Part shown: positions 10,650-22,740 of the stretch, piece after piece | How positions within the stretch are numbered: position 1 is the first letter of the stretch | Layout: every line of letters begins with the position of its first letter | NCBI GenBank assembly: GCA_033557835.1 | Contig: JAWQRO010000417.1 | Span: forward strand, 1 to 39,457 | DNA: 39,457 bases | Reading direction: 5' to 3' | From: Helochares maculicollis | Lineage: Eukaryota; Arthropoda; Insecta; Coleoptera; Hydrophilidae | Translations under genes and position numbers: made by a program | Notes under the pieces: model-generated | The model's database searches: none | The model's input: the letters and a program-made list of their open reading frames with translations, nothing else | What the model was told of the DNA's origin: nothing

Positions 10650-13286
10650 CCCATCTATAGTGATTCGTGAGAGATTTCCGCCCACCATAGGCAAAATCAA
10701 TCACGCCATTTTACTGGAAGACCATTCACATTTGAACCAACATGAATTGTATCCATCTTGCCCAGTAATTTGGTCAAATAAAAATCTGCAAATCCAAAAT
10801 TATTAAACCTAAATAATTGTTAAACACTGAAGCAATTTTTTAAAGTTACATTCCTAATCATAAAAGAAAAAAAAGCATCTTTCCAAAACCTTTGGTAAAC
10901 AATTGCCAACCTTATATGTCAATTTAATTTTCCTTTTTTTTTACTAAATATCTAGACTAATAAATTTATAAATATACCATAACACGGTTTTCTAGATTTT
11001 CCGTAAAAATATATTGTGGAAATGACTTTAAAACAGATTATGAAGTCAATAAAAAAAAAGTGTCCACTGACACATGAGAAAGAGAAATGAAATGTATTCT
11101 GTATCATTGTATTTATTAATAATAAATATTATTCAAACAGGCTCGATATAAAAACTAAAATTCCAAAAAATAAAAAAAGCAAGTAAACTCAGTTTCCGGA
11201 ACCTGCATTAAAAACCCAACCCAACCCATCAATCACGAAAAATTATAGTTCATTCAATATTTGTCAAAGTTGAGCAAAGGAAGCGAAGCTGTTACATCAC
11301 CGAACAGATGATTGGGTGAATTTTAGCCAAGCCATATGTTGAGATGTGTGCTTAAGAGAGAGAAACAGCTACATTTGTGTACATAGTTATAATTACCATA
11401 CAATTCGCGCATTTAGAGGCCTTGGAATAAGAATTTGAAATATTGATCAAAGATCATGAACGGAAGTTGGCAAAAGGAATTTTAATGTCCATATTAAGCG
11501 TTTTCTCGGCAAACAGGTGACATAGAGGGCAAAATGGGCAACGCAAAAATAGAATTCGGATAAGAAAATGCAGTTCTAGCAAGCCTTGGATTTGCTGGCG
11601 CCATGTGAACAGCGCACAGTTCACTGAAAAAAGATAATAATTTGAAAAGCCGGCAAACATCGCTGCCATAGGCTAGTTCGAATTTTGTAAACAAACCATG
11701 CAGCTCCTAAGATATGGATGAGATCATCTCCAACCGACTCTAGCTGCGATAGAGATGAATGAAGCGATCAAGCGTGCTTGGTGGGATAATTTTGCACGGA
11801 CAAATCGTTTCACGCCATAACCAACTTGTTTAGAAATTCAATTACATAAACCACAAATATTTACTAAGTACCTTGCATTGAACTTGAAATGACCATGCAT
11901 TCCTAGGTATACTCATTTGTTTTAAGAACTTGCAGACTTTTATATTTATCATTCAAGCACAGCTGCTGTGATTCCAATACAAACGTCAAAAATTTACAGC
12001 GCTCAATTGTTTTCGTTTAGAATAAAGTGGCATTTTTCAGATAAGTTATTACTTATTCTGGGCCTTATAAAATATAATGCTCTCGTGTGTTTAAATTGAT
12101 ATGTAAGTAATGTTTAAAAATATAAAAATATTTTAAAAAACGATAAGAACGAAATTTGCATGTATACTTCTATAAATATGATTAATTTATGGTTTGATAA
12201 CTATAATGTATCCGCTTCCTAAATAAATACCCATAAAATATAAATTCGCGTGAAACACAGCGTTTAATGAAACATAAACAAAAGCGAATCGCTAGGCTGA
12301 ACAACTTATCAAACTGACCCAACAATAAGATTGCCCGCCATGTTGTAAACAAATGCAGGGTGGTAAGTTGATGTCTTGTAGTCCGCTGTGCAACCTGCCG
12401 CCTCGCTAAGGAGCAGAAAATTCTTACCCGACCAAGAATAAGGGACCATTTTATAAGTGTGGTATGCCGCAAGGCTATCACGATTTTTAGTAGCATACTT
12501 TAATTTTTATACAGAATGCCACTCACCCTTCGACTTTCAAAAAATCAGATCCTGTGTTAGAGAAATAATTTGCCATATCCTGCAAAGGTATGCCCGTTTA
12601 GGGCTTCGGACACACTTCACAACTCAGTTCTGTAACCACTTCTGCTCATAACTATACGATGAAATCCGAAGGCGTACTAGACTGCAGTCTCCCGCGCTGT
12701 GAATCCAAACCTGCGCGAGGCCCTATTCGATACCAATCGGCACTCCACGAACAAATAGTCAGAGCCGTACACATGCAGGTCGTAAGCGTACGCTTGCAGT
12801 GTTCAACAGAGTCGGCTTTGCCACAATCCGGATACTCCGGTATTACTATACCAAGTATAGTAAAGGAAAGGTATTAGGACCATGAAAAAATTCGACCGTT
12901 TGAGGTGGAGCGATGAAATTTGGTAGACGGCTCCCGGTAGTGCCTGTTTACCTACATAGTTTTGACATCTTTCCAAGTAAACTAGCCGTTTCAGTAGAGT
13001 TATTGACTTGTAATTTGTTACACGCTTAAAAGACACTAAAAAAATCTTATATATGTGGTGTCAACGCGAAAGAGTCACTAAAAGCGGACATTTTATCAAA
13101 AGCTTTTATTACGAAAATTGCAATTATTTGGCAATATTTTCGGCTGAGCTGCGATAGAATGAAGAATTGCCGTGAATAACGCACTCATGCATAAATTTTA
13201 ATTGGGTTATCGAGCCAAAAAATAGGAAAAATTATCAAAATAAAAAAATAATTATCACTGTTTAATACAACAACAGCTAATGTTTA
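10650..13286. other. Intergenic, no gene recognised
   Basis: Mostly AT-rich, with two G+C-richer patches at about 11640-11800 and 12300-12900. The open frames (for example 12182-12496 on minus, 12659-12877 on plus) have no recognisable motifs. A 9-bp inverted repeat with a 3-nt loop lies at 12843-12863. Confidence 0.45.
12843..12863. repeat. Perfect short hairpin
   Basis: TTACTATAC and GTATAGTAA form 9-bp inverted arms around the loop CAA. There is no U-run after it and no neighbouring gene to regulate, so it is recorded only as a structure. Confidence 0.7.
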
Positions 13287-13290
13287 TAAA

Positions 13291-13378
13291 TGAGCCTAAT
13301 AGCTCAGCGGGAAGACATCCTCTTCTTGATGCTAAGTTCTGGCCTTCGACCCTGTCCGCCGGCGTTTAACTTTTTTTT
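13291..13378 (+). other. tRNA-like relic or SINE head with pol III-type T-run
   Basis: TAGCTCAGCGGGAAGA near 13303 fits the tRNA A-box (TRGCNNAGYNGG). About 45 bp downstream, GGCCTTCGACCC approximates a B-box (GGTTCGANTCC). A run of nine T follows at 13370-13378, as in a pol III terminator. The acceptor arms do not pair, and the D and T stems are imperfect, so this is not a working tRNA. A tRNA-derived SINE head or tRNA pseudogene is the best reading; chance remains possible. Confidence 0.35.
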
Positions 13379-14581
13379 TGCTACAATTGATTTTAAATCC
13401 TATTTCTTCTTCTGGTGGGTATGTATAAACTAAAAAATAATGTAACATTTCTTTGCTACATTTGTAAAATTAAGCAATGTTATAAAAATTTATTGGTAGT
13501 GTACAAAATATTATGTTTGAAAAGTAAAGTTGGTTAAAAACATTTGAAGAAACATTTTTGGTTGGCTCTAGAAAATACATTTATGTATTATTAATTGCAG
13601 GTATTTTCATGCAGTACATATATTTATACGGGAAAGACACGCCAGATTTTTTTACAAAAAACTTGGTATGTACAGGATTTTGGATTAATAGTTTGCAATA
13701 CTTAAGCCACATTTAGATTGCTCATTTATACTCGACCAGGTATTTTCCATGAATAAATAAAAATGTTGAAAATTTGACTAATTTGCGACTCCTTGCATAA
13801 CAGAAATGATGGTGATCAGACCATGCTGGGCTAAAGAACAGCATCTTTATTTATTAAATTACAAGCATCGCAATTAAAACAAGTCGTTAGATCAGTCAAA
13901 ATTTCATGATTTCACAAAAGCAAAACCTTCCTTGAGAAATAGAAACAGAAAAAAACAACCACTCTAGCCAAATTTTACTTCAGCGCGTTCTTCTAAACAG
14001 AAGTCAGAAGGCTATATTCTCAAAAAGGGGCTGCGTTGTGGCCGAAGGAGTCGGGAGTCCACCCAGATTAAGATGGCCAATCAATTCATTTGCCGAATAT
14101 AAGACAACAGAATTGGATGGTATATGCTCGGCGATGCTGAAGACAAGGCTTGTCACTCCTGGGGCGTCTGTGCAGGTTGTTTAAATGCTGCATGATGTTA
14201 GGACATGGAGGAAATCACGGATGTTATTCGTACAAAAACCCGGAAAACAAACGTATACTGAGTCAAAGTTGTATAGGCTAATCAGTACTAAGTAATTTTC
14301 CATGAGGACCCTGAAGAGACTAATCGGAAGATGAAAGAATATACTTAACAGGTAACCAGTCCAAAAGAGACCACATACCTAGCAAGTAAGGAAATCTACA
14401 GAAGGGACACTGCTTCATACAGAGGCATGGGTGGAGTAAACAGTACGTGCATGCGCCCAGAGAGGCATAGATAAGACTGCCCTTAGAAGGAGTGTCTATG
14501 CAAACACTGGGAGGGAGAAGGAATAGAGGTACTGGTGAGGAGGGACTGTTCGCAAGACTTTGTATTGTCACAGCTTCTGTC
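13379..14581. other. Intergenic, possible degraded LINE upstream part
   Basis: The left part is AT-rich with nothing recognisable. From about 13980 the G+C content rises and matches that of the LINE remnant that follows. This suggests that 13980-14581 is decayed upstream LINE sequence, but I could not read a reverse-transcriptase motif in it. Confidence 0.35.
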
Positions 14582-15470
14582 CCAAGGAAATTGCTGTGGA
14601 TGTATCGTATCCTGATACTGCCGGTGATAACATATGGTAGTCTAGTATGGTGCACCAGGGTGGCGTAGAGGAAAATCAGGATGAACTTTACATCCAAAGG
14701 CTCCCTTGTCTAAGCATCACAGGTACTTTCAATACCACCACAAGTTGGCAGTAGAGACTCTTCGAGATCTTTTGCCCCTGAATGTGGTGGTGGAGGGAGA
14801 AGCAATGAGAGGAGCGATAAGACTAATTAACAGGTGACAATGACTCGGCAGACAGGAAGTGGGCCAAGCAAGAATCCTGAAGAAAAATCTGCTATAAAAA
14901 GAGTATGATCTTGGGAAAGCGGGGCGAAACGGGACCCAAGTACTACCTCAATGATACCTTAGAAATATTACGGTTTAATAAGGAAATATTGGTTGGCGAT
15001 AGATTAACAGTCTCCAATGGATGCTTATTTTGGTATGTAGATGGCTTTAAATCAGCAAAAGGTTGTGGAGCGGGAGTAAACTCTGAAAACCCAAGCGTAA
15101 GAACATACTACTCACTGAGAAGAGGTACAACGGTGATGTAGGCAGAAATCACAGTAGCTTTTGTGAACAAAACGATCTACATCTGCTCGGATTGTCAAGC
15201 GAGAGATTAGCGACAAATCCACAACGTAGAGATGCGGTGTAGGGAAGGATACCCTGGCGCACTTCTTCCGCAGCTGCCCTGCACTGGCGGTACCAAGGAA
15301 ACGAGACCTGAGAAAACATGAGTTGACTCAGGATGAAGCCAAAGTGTTCCCCATCAAAGACCTCGCAAAATTTCTGCAGGGAACTGCACTACTAAAGGAA
15401 ATCTAGCTATAGGGGGCTAGGGTACAAAGGGCCAAAAGCCTAATTGTCCAGGAGGTCTCTAGGCCACGTA
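14582..15470 (+). mobile_element. Non-LTR retrotransposon (LINE) 3' remnant, ORF2 C-terminus
   Basis: Broken plus-strand frames match in order the C-terminal half of an insect LINE ORF2. At 14582-14650 is a post-RT segment ending in VITYGSLVW. Around 14705-14835 is the CLSITGTF segment followed, after a frameshift, by LLPLNVVVEGEA. An RNase H-like part follows, with YVDG at about 15034-15045 and a TAG at 15139 where Gln of the QAE motif is expected. At 15233-15277 is a cysteine/histidine segment running from CGVG to an HX4C pair. The order fits I, R1, Loa or related clades; the clade cannot be fixed by eye. Frameshifts and stops show it is dead. The 3' part, to about 15470, looks like trailer sequence. 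Confidence 0.8.
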
Positions 15471-18094
15471 AATTTACACTATACAAGCATATCTAAGTCA
15501 TTCAAACAAATATCAACGAAATGGGCATATTATCTATGATAGGTCTCTGAATTCAAGAAATACCACCATAAAACATTTGAAACGTTTCCTTTGTAAAATT
15601 GAACGCTAGTTAATTTAAATACATTTTAGGTAACTAAAAAATCTAGCGCTTGCTGAGCCGTAGTGATTAATCTCCTATCCTTCTTGCAAGTCGATTTGAT
15701 AATTGCAGTTAGCTGCACAAAAACTCGTCAGAAATATATTCACGCAAATAGCAAAATGGCGTCAATATCGTCTCATCTTAGAAAAGACTTATTAGGTTGA
15801 ATCATATACTTTTTAATATAGTTTCTAATAATTGTCAAAAGAAAGTCTTAACGTGGTAACTTTTTTCGCTACAAAATAATATGGCCAATTAAAATATACA
15901 ATAAACTTAATAAGAATCCTTAAAACGTGTTTCTTATGGATAAAGAGTGTTGGTGAGGTCGTACAGTTTGCATTGTAAGAAGAGGTTGTCAAAGTTTCTA
16001 GGTAGGCCCTTATGAAGTCGTCAAAAGATCGGTATCAGGAATTAATGGCTAAGTTATCTACTGGTCGAAAAACCCAACATGAAGTGATACCGGAGAGATA
16101 ATTGAATTTGTTCAATGGTGTTAAACACTACTGTTGGGCACTTTGACATTCGCAATAAGAAACCTATCGCAGTAAAAATTCGAAGACAATATAAGCATGC
16201 CGAAATATTTCGACAGCAAGTGTATGTTGTAATTGGATATCCGGGATCGTAGCCTTTTGTACTTCATCACCTAAGACAAGTACTTATTCAGTCCACATAC
16301 ACTTCGATATGAAATGTCTTAATGGCTCGGAGGGATGTTGATATGATATATTCGGCAATTTCGAAGTTGAGCTTTCAATTGGACAGCCCGGACTAGGAAG
16401 TAGAGAGAGAAATAATCAAGAAACTTTTTCAAAGTTATTAAGGCCTTGAATTGCTGTTACAGCTCCAGAGCCAAGCGACGACTCTGGAATCATCTTTTTT
16501 TCCTCACTCCAGAAAGTGCTACTCCTCTATTCCTCAGCTGCCAAAGAAAATTTAAATGTTTGTGGGTTATGAATGCAAAAAGCTTGTGAAGAAAGGTACT
16601 TCCCAAGCATGTTATCCAAGGCTAGGCTTGACTGGGCAGCGGAAAATATCTTCGGCCTAATCGAGACATGCAATTTTAAAAGGAAAGTAGTTTTAAACCT
16701 ACTCCATAGACAACTCACTCTACTTTCATACAAATTAAACATAGTGGTTGACTTCGACAACATAGCTGGTATCTGGAATATTTAACATGTTGAAGTACCG
16801 AGAGAAATCAAGCGCGTCCACTGTAGCCTCTTCGCTGTCTAAAAGCTTCTTAAGGGCATTTGAGAACAAACTGAAGCCTTTAGAGAAGGCTATTCAGTAT
16901 AAAAATCTATTAGGTCAAAAAAAAAAAGAAGTTGACGAAATGTGTGTCCATATAAATTTAGTACAAACACTACTTTTAATAAATATAATACTTCTATAGG
17001 TCTATATAAAAAGTAACAGCAAACTAGACTACAATATTAAAAACAAATGATATTTTTAGTGACAAAATATTATATTCGTAAAAAATACAAAACTACAACG
17101 CTTTAAAATTATGTATTTAATATTCCAAAAAAATACCCGGAAAGTGAGAAAGGCAGTGCAGATTCGACCTGTCCGTTAAGTTTTACATAGACAATAGTTT
17201 TTGAGCTAATTTGCAACATACTCATTATTCTCAAATGGGAGAAATCTATGCCGAGATGGGGAAATGCCAGATATTCTTTCCCGGCTTTTAGAACTGGGTG
17301 TAATTGGGAATAGAAAGTGAGCTATACATCAAAGCAGAGAAAATATATTTTGTGAGCTTTGACAACCTGCTGAATTAAAATGAAGAGACCGGCAATGTTT
17401 GTCGGAAAGCAGATTATACGTCGTTATGATAATGCTCAGTCACGTGCTTTTATGAGGCTAGTCAAAAGATCGCACAGATAGTCTGAAAAATGCTATTACA
17501 TGTTTTTCTATCCATACCCAATTTTTTACAGGAAAAAATTAAAATGAAGCAGGTATTTTAAAAATTATGTAATAGTACTGCAATTTTGAGAAAAAGTTTA
17601 TTCAGGAAGGCCAGGAGATTTTAAAATGTAAAAATCTATTAATAATTTATTAGCAGCCAAAATTTGTTCTGTTCAATTTAAATTTTGAAAGACAAAAAAA
17701 TAATTTTTGTGAGTGCATAGATGTCGTTGTTGTACCTCGCGGTGTAAGTCTGAAGCTGTATAAATTTCATTGGATCACATAAACGAATTGAACAATTGAA
17801 ATTAGACAGGCAATCTTCACTCACTGTAGATAATACATTGCTAGAATAATTATCAACATTAAAAGTTTTGTATTTAGAAAGTGAATAAATTTGCATTGTA
17901 AAGCATTTATCAGTGTCCTTGTTAATAAAGTGATTCATTTTATTACAATACATCAGTAGATTCTATATTTATAGAATTTTATAATTAGACAAATCGAATA
18001 TCGGATTTAGTTTCATCCCGTGATTTTACTACAGGACATTTTCAGGGCTCACCATAAATTTTCGTTTTTGTCACTTAAATAGCTTAAGTTAATA
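15471..18094. other. Intergenic, no gene recognised
   Basis: AT-rich DNA with only short open frames (for example 16573-16785 and 16787-16999 on plus). None has motifs, a splice context or similarity that I recognise. Confidence 0.5.
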
Positions 18095-18096
18095 TA

Positions 18097-18762
18097 CGAC
18101 GTGTGTTCAAAAAGTATCACGAATTTTGTGTTTTTAAAAAACTATTTATTTATTCATGAATATCTATTTTGTCCCCTTCAGAGTAATCCCCATGAGATAT
18201 TATACACTTGTGCCAACGTTTTTTCCAATCTTTGAAGTACTTTAAAAAATCATTTATCTTTATCTTGTTCAGCTCCTCCTTAGATGTGGAGAATATGGTG
18301 GCTGTGGCATCATTAGTATGTTGTTTTTGGCCAAAAAGTCGCGCACAAGCAACGATGTGTGAGCAAGGGCGTTATCGTGGTGCAAAAGCCAATGCTCTTT
18401 GTCATTCACATCTTCTCGGCCTTCTGAGAACATTTTGTACCACCAATAAAGGTTGCTTCGGTCCAAGGTAGCTTCTCCGTATGCTACAGTCCACATTCGG
18501 AATGTATCCGCGCACTTAATTTCGTTTTTCACACAAAATTTGATACAGGTTCTTTGATCCATTTTTTGAATAGGTAAAACTCGAAGACGAGCCAAAACAC
18601 GTGCAAGCAAAGCAGTTGTCAACAATTAACTGAACATTCAAAATGGCCGAACTTGTCGGTATAAGTGAAAGACATGAGTACCAACATAACGCCACAAAAA
18701 AAAATCGAAATTCGAATATACGTAACCCGCGAAAATTCGCGATACTTATTAAACACACCTCG
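18097..18762 (-). mobile_element. mariner element copy 2, internally deleted (666 bp)
   Basis: Both ends match copy 1 at 4973-6162 (CGACGTGTGTTCAAAAAGTA on the left with one mismatch; CCTCG on the right), and TA flanks each side. At 666 bp it is about half the normal length. The transposase frame on the minus strand joins the N-terminal SEGREDVND region directly to the second-Asp region, and also lacks a stretch after the third-Asp motif. It keeps about 25 bp near the left end that copy 1 has lost, so neither copy derives from the other. Short mariners with intact ends can be mobilised in trans if an active relative exists. Confidence 0.93.
18269..18562 (-). pseudogene. mariner transposase, internally deleted (copy 2)
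   Basis: Starting MDQRTCIKFC, about 53 N-terminal residues run into WLLHHDNALAH, which carries the second catalytic Asp. The frame then reaches PPYSPHLRRS, where a second deletion has removed the third Asp (LAPCD in copy 1). Two of the three catalytic acidic residues are therefore gone. The frame has stayed open across both deletions. The in-frame upstream ATG at 18625 is disfavoured because the conserved start shared with copy 1 is at 18562. Confidence 0.9.
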
Positions 18763-18764
18763 TA

Positions 18765-21700
18765 TATTATGTTGGTATCTTCTAATTGGATAGAAAGATA
18801 AAAATGGAAAACGCCAGAAATTGTTTTCATATTCTACATTTGAAAATCACAGTATTTTGCATCCTCAAAAAATTTTTTCTTTAGTTAATGCATTGTATTC
18901 TCTTTTATTTTATATGATCCTTTGTTGTGTTATATATTGTCATTGTCCTTTTAATTTCTCTCGTTTTGTCTCATAAGCTTCGTGTACGTTTAGGTTTTCT
19001 TCTAGTTCTATCACTGATTTATCAATTTCAATTAGTAAGACATTGTTGCAATTTTTATCGATTTCTCATAGATGATACCTTAGCCCTACTTTACATGTAA
19101 TTTTTCCACGTCGATACATTCCCTTTGGTTAAATCCTTCTTTTACTTTTTTGGCATTAGATTTTATTTCTGACTGAGATTATTTGCAATTTTCAAATTTT
19201 CCTTAGAGACTCCTTTTATCCATGAGTGTCAAGATTTTCGCTGTCACCCATTGTAGCTTAGGTCTAGTCTTTTATTTTTGGAATATTGACTTGGTCAGCT
19301 ACGTTTAATTGAAAACTTCTATTTTTGTTTTCGCACAAATGATTTTCACGATGTGAACTAACTTTTACGTAATTGTATCGATTTAATTTGGATTATTCCT
19401 TTTTCAATGTTCATTTCCACGATTATCTGATCTTGATCATGAACCAACATCTATTTCTGGGTATTGCATTTTATTTCTTTATTGTTTATTTATAGCGATA
19501 TGATCTATTTGATTTCTGATTACTTTTTCATTGTTGCTTAGGGAAATTCACTATAAATAGCTTAAAAGTTAATTCCGTTCCCAACTATTCAATTTTAATT
19601 GCTTGTATTTAACGAGATTTTAAAATAATTGCTTGTAAGATTATATGGAATAAAATAGTAGATTTTCATCATCGATTATTCAGTTCTCTTAGATACGTTT
19701 AAGCAAAGGATGGACAGTGACTTCAAAAGAAGTTCTGCTCTTGAAATAATAAGAATAGTTTATACAATTTTACTTTAGCACTCGTGTTGAGAAAATATAA
19801 TAAGTTAAAAATAAAAATAAAAATGGAAATTGCATTTTTAATAAGATTTACTCATTTTAAGGTCTCTTAAATACAATTTAATTATTTTTGAAAATAAATA
19901 CTATTGCCTGTTAGCTTGTGACATATTTTGCTTCCACTATTTCTTCAAATCCACTGAACCAATTTCAACCAAATTTTCTACTTAAGAATTTTCCGTCTCT
20001 GCACAGATCTGATACTTTGGGTAAATCGCTAAATAATAAATGGAAATAATACCTAATTTAAAGGAGAAGAAAGGTAGTTGAAAAATATTCCGAAACAAAA
20101 AGGCGAAAAAGTAAGAAGGAAATTGAAAAGCGACAAAGAAATTTAAAATAAAATTTGGTCTTAAAAGTTACTAATAATTACAGAGAAAAAATTCATTATT
20201 CTACGACAATTTTAACTAGATAAGATAAACCCAGAAATACAATTTGCTAAACGTAAAATAAAAAAGCGACATATAATTATAAAGGCAATCATTTGATTGG
20301 ACCAAACAAGGCCGTATAATAGTAAGGCCCGGAAAAAGACAAATGCTGTAGACATGAGATTCCTTGGAAAAAGGAAAAAAGAAAACCAAAAGAGGCACAA
20401 TAAGAAATGAAATATACTAGCACAACAAACTCTAAAATTTTCAGTTTTAAGTAATGGACCTTCTACGCAAACAGTGTATTGTAAAAGCCGAAGCAGCTTT
20501 AAGCTGACATCAAAAATGTTATATCATCCAAAGTGCAAATTACATTCCATGAAACTTGATTTCTTTATAAGGACACTTCTCGCCTCCATCATAATATTCG
20601 CGATCGCAAATCGCCAACAGGGTCATCGACCCATTTAGGTCAAGTTGTACTTTAAGTAATGAAAAAACGCTTCATATGCTGGGTCTTCTTCAGTACGCAC
20701 TAAGGACTTCCTCATAGGTAAAATATCAGACTGGTCAAACTTGAAATTTCAATCATATCCATTGCAGGTAATTTAGATTAATCAAAAAGCAATTTGGCTC
20801 ACGCTGTGAGAATTTTTAGGAAACAAATGTTTTTTCTTTTGACATTCAGGTATATAATTCAATTGAAGAAGTTTTACCGAAATAGTTAAACTTTGTATTT
20901 CGACTCTTGCGTCTTATCGAGGTGAACATACCATGTGTAGAATATAGCGTGGTTTATATGGGTGATTGCTGTTTGTTGTAATGACACATCCATTACATTA
21001 GTAGCCACCTGGTGGTGCGTCATCCCCTTACACGCACCAGTCTATCGATTGATAGTGACGACAATGCTTTGAGCCCCAATCCATATAGAAAACTTGCATC
21101 ATGAATATATTCGATATTTACGACACTAGCAATTATTCTACTTAAGGGGTGGATACTTTTCGAATATGAAAAATATTAAATTTACACCACTACACTACAA
21201 TGCATAAAAACTTACCATGCTTAATGTAAATTTAGCATTTAGATTTTCTGTGAACTAAGGTAGCAAAATCTGTCATTGAATGTAATAAATTTGTCAACAA
21301 AATTACACCCTGAAATTTAGAGGCTGCAAATTTACAAAATATAAATGAAATGCTTATATCCAAAAGCATATTGATAGTTTTAATAATATTTACAAGAAAA
21401 GTTAAATAACATAAAACATTAGCTTTTAACACAAAGTACTTAATGAGTTGGCTTTTAGTTAGAACTGCGGGTGATGCCACATTTATTTACATTAATATGC
21501 AAGCGACGTTTCACATCGACACACAGTTCAGTGTGTCTTTGTATGTATTATTTTACTTTCTAGAATGCACATGTTACATAATTTAAAAGGGTGACTTAAG
21601 TACATAGCATAAATAGCATGTGTACTTGTGTACTTATTTCCGGATACATTTATATGGAGGCTATAAATAATATACAAGAAACAAATATAACGTAAGTAGT

Positions 21701-22430
21701 AGAATACCTAAACAGATTACGTCCACATGCTTAATAACTAAAAAAGGCAATTGGATAATTATCCAATACTTCTGGATAATTTATTTGTGCAGTAATGACG
21801 ACTTTGCATAACATTTTTCAATAAAAATAGCCTGTATCTGGTACTTAATATTGTACATCTTTATACGAAAATAATTGGTTAGATTTTCATAATTTTTATG
21901 TTTTTATTTTCTAAACCAGAAAAACTCGCCTTTGTTTGTTTAGGAATTTAGGATCTGAACTTCTTAGAATGATCTTTTACCATTAGATGGAATAATTCAT
22001 TACAATTTTACTACAATAGTCTATCAAAAATCAATTTGAACTCTAAATATCCTTTGATATCTCATTTATACTGCTATCAAAATGTTTGTACTTTTACAAA
22101 CTTATGGTGCAAGCAACAAACAAGGAAGAAATTTTAGAAATATTGTTTCTATTAGGATGAAGATGACAATAGATGTTTTCGTAAAAAGTTTTCTACCTTA
22201 AAACCTAAAGATGCCATAGATATGAAAATTGAAGTTTTACGAGTCTTCCTTCAAAATTAAAAAACCTCTATTTGCGCGTTTTTAAAACGTTTAATGAAAA
22301 AAGGTTAAATGGGTGGCAAAAATATTCGTTCTTATAGGATTTCAAAATACGTCGATGCTATCGATGACAAATAGCGAAATTTCTCTAAATGTTGTTGTTA
22401 TCGCCCAAGTAGGACTCTCCAAAGCTGAAA
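18765..22430. other. Intergenic, no gene recognised
   Basis: AT-rich with no recognisable coding sequence. The two overlapping minus frames near 20212-20400 are composition artefacts. Small structures noted are an 8-bp inverted repeat at 21013-21039 and a 16-bp perfect palindrome at 21751-21766. Confidence 0.5.
21013..21039. repeat. Short hairpin TGGTGCGT / ACGCACCA
   Basis: Eight-base inverted arms surround an 11-nt loop in a locally G+C-rich patch of AT-rich DNA. A second small palindrome, CTATCGATTGATAG, follows at once. No gene is adjacent. Confidence 0.6.
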
Positions 22431-22435
22431 ACTGG

Positions 22436-22740
22436 CCGAGCTTTGGCCCAGTTGTCATTTGCCTTGGGAAGCAGCCATTGGGCAAAGCATAACTCGAGGT
22501 TTGGCCCAATTGTTTGAATTTGTTACATTAAGCCTTGGGAAGTAACCACTTGGCAAGGCCTGGCCTGAGGCCTAATCTAATTGTTGGTTTTGTTACATCA
22601 AGCCTTGAAAAGTAACAATTAGACAAGGCTTCCCCAATCGATTCTTTTGGTTACATCAAGCCTTTGAAGATATTCAGCTTGAAAAAATTTATTGATTTCG
22701 TTACACTAAGCTCTTATAAACAACGAATAGATATTTAGGT
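22436..22740. repeat. Decaying tandem repeat with hairpin-forming units
   Basis: About five imperfect units are marked by GTTACATYAAGCCTTG-like sequence at 22522, 22592, 22650 and 22700, with an earlier divergent unit near 22436. The spacing shrinks from 70 to 58 to 50 bp and similarity falls from left to right. Units contain inverted arms: GCCTTG with CAAGGC in the second, and AAGCCTTG with CAAGGCTT in the third. The array is not coding. Confidence 0.75.

Noticed and set aside
13291..13370. Functional tRNA gene
   Set aside because: The acceptor stem does not pair, the T-stem is imperfect and no clean anticodon loop can be drawn.
20212..20400. Two overlapping minus-strand 60-codon frames
   Set aside because: They are hydrophobic, Phe-rich frames in different phases of the same AT-rich DNA, with no supporting signal.
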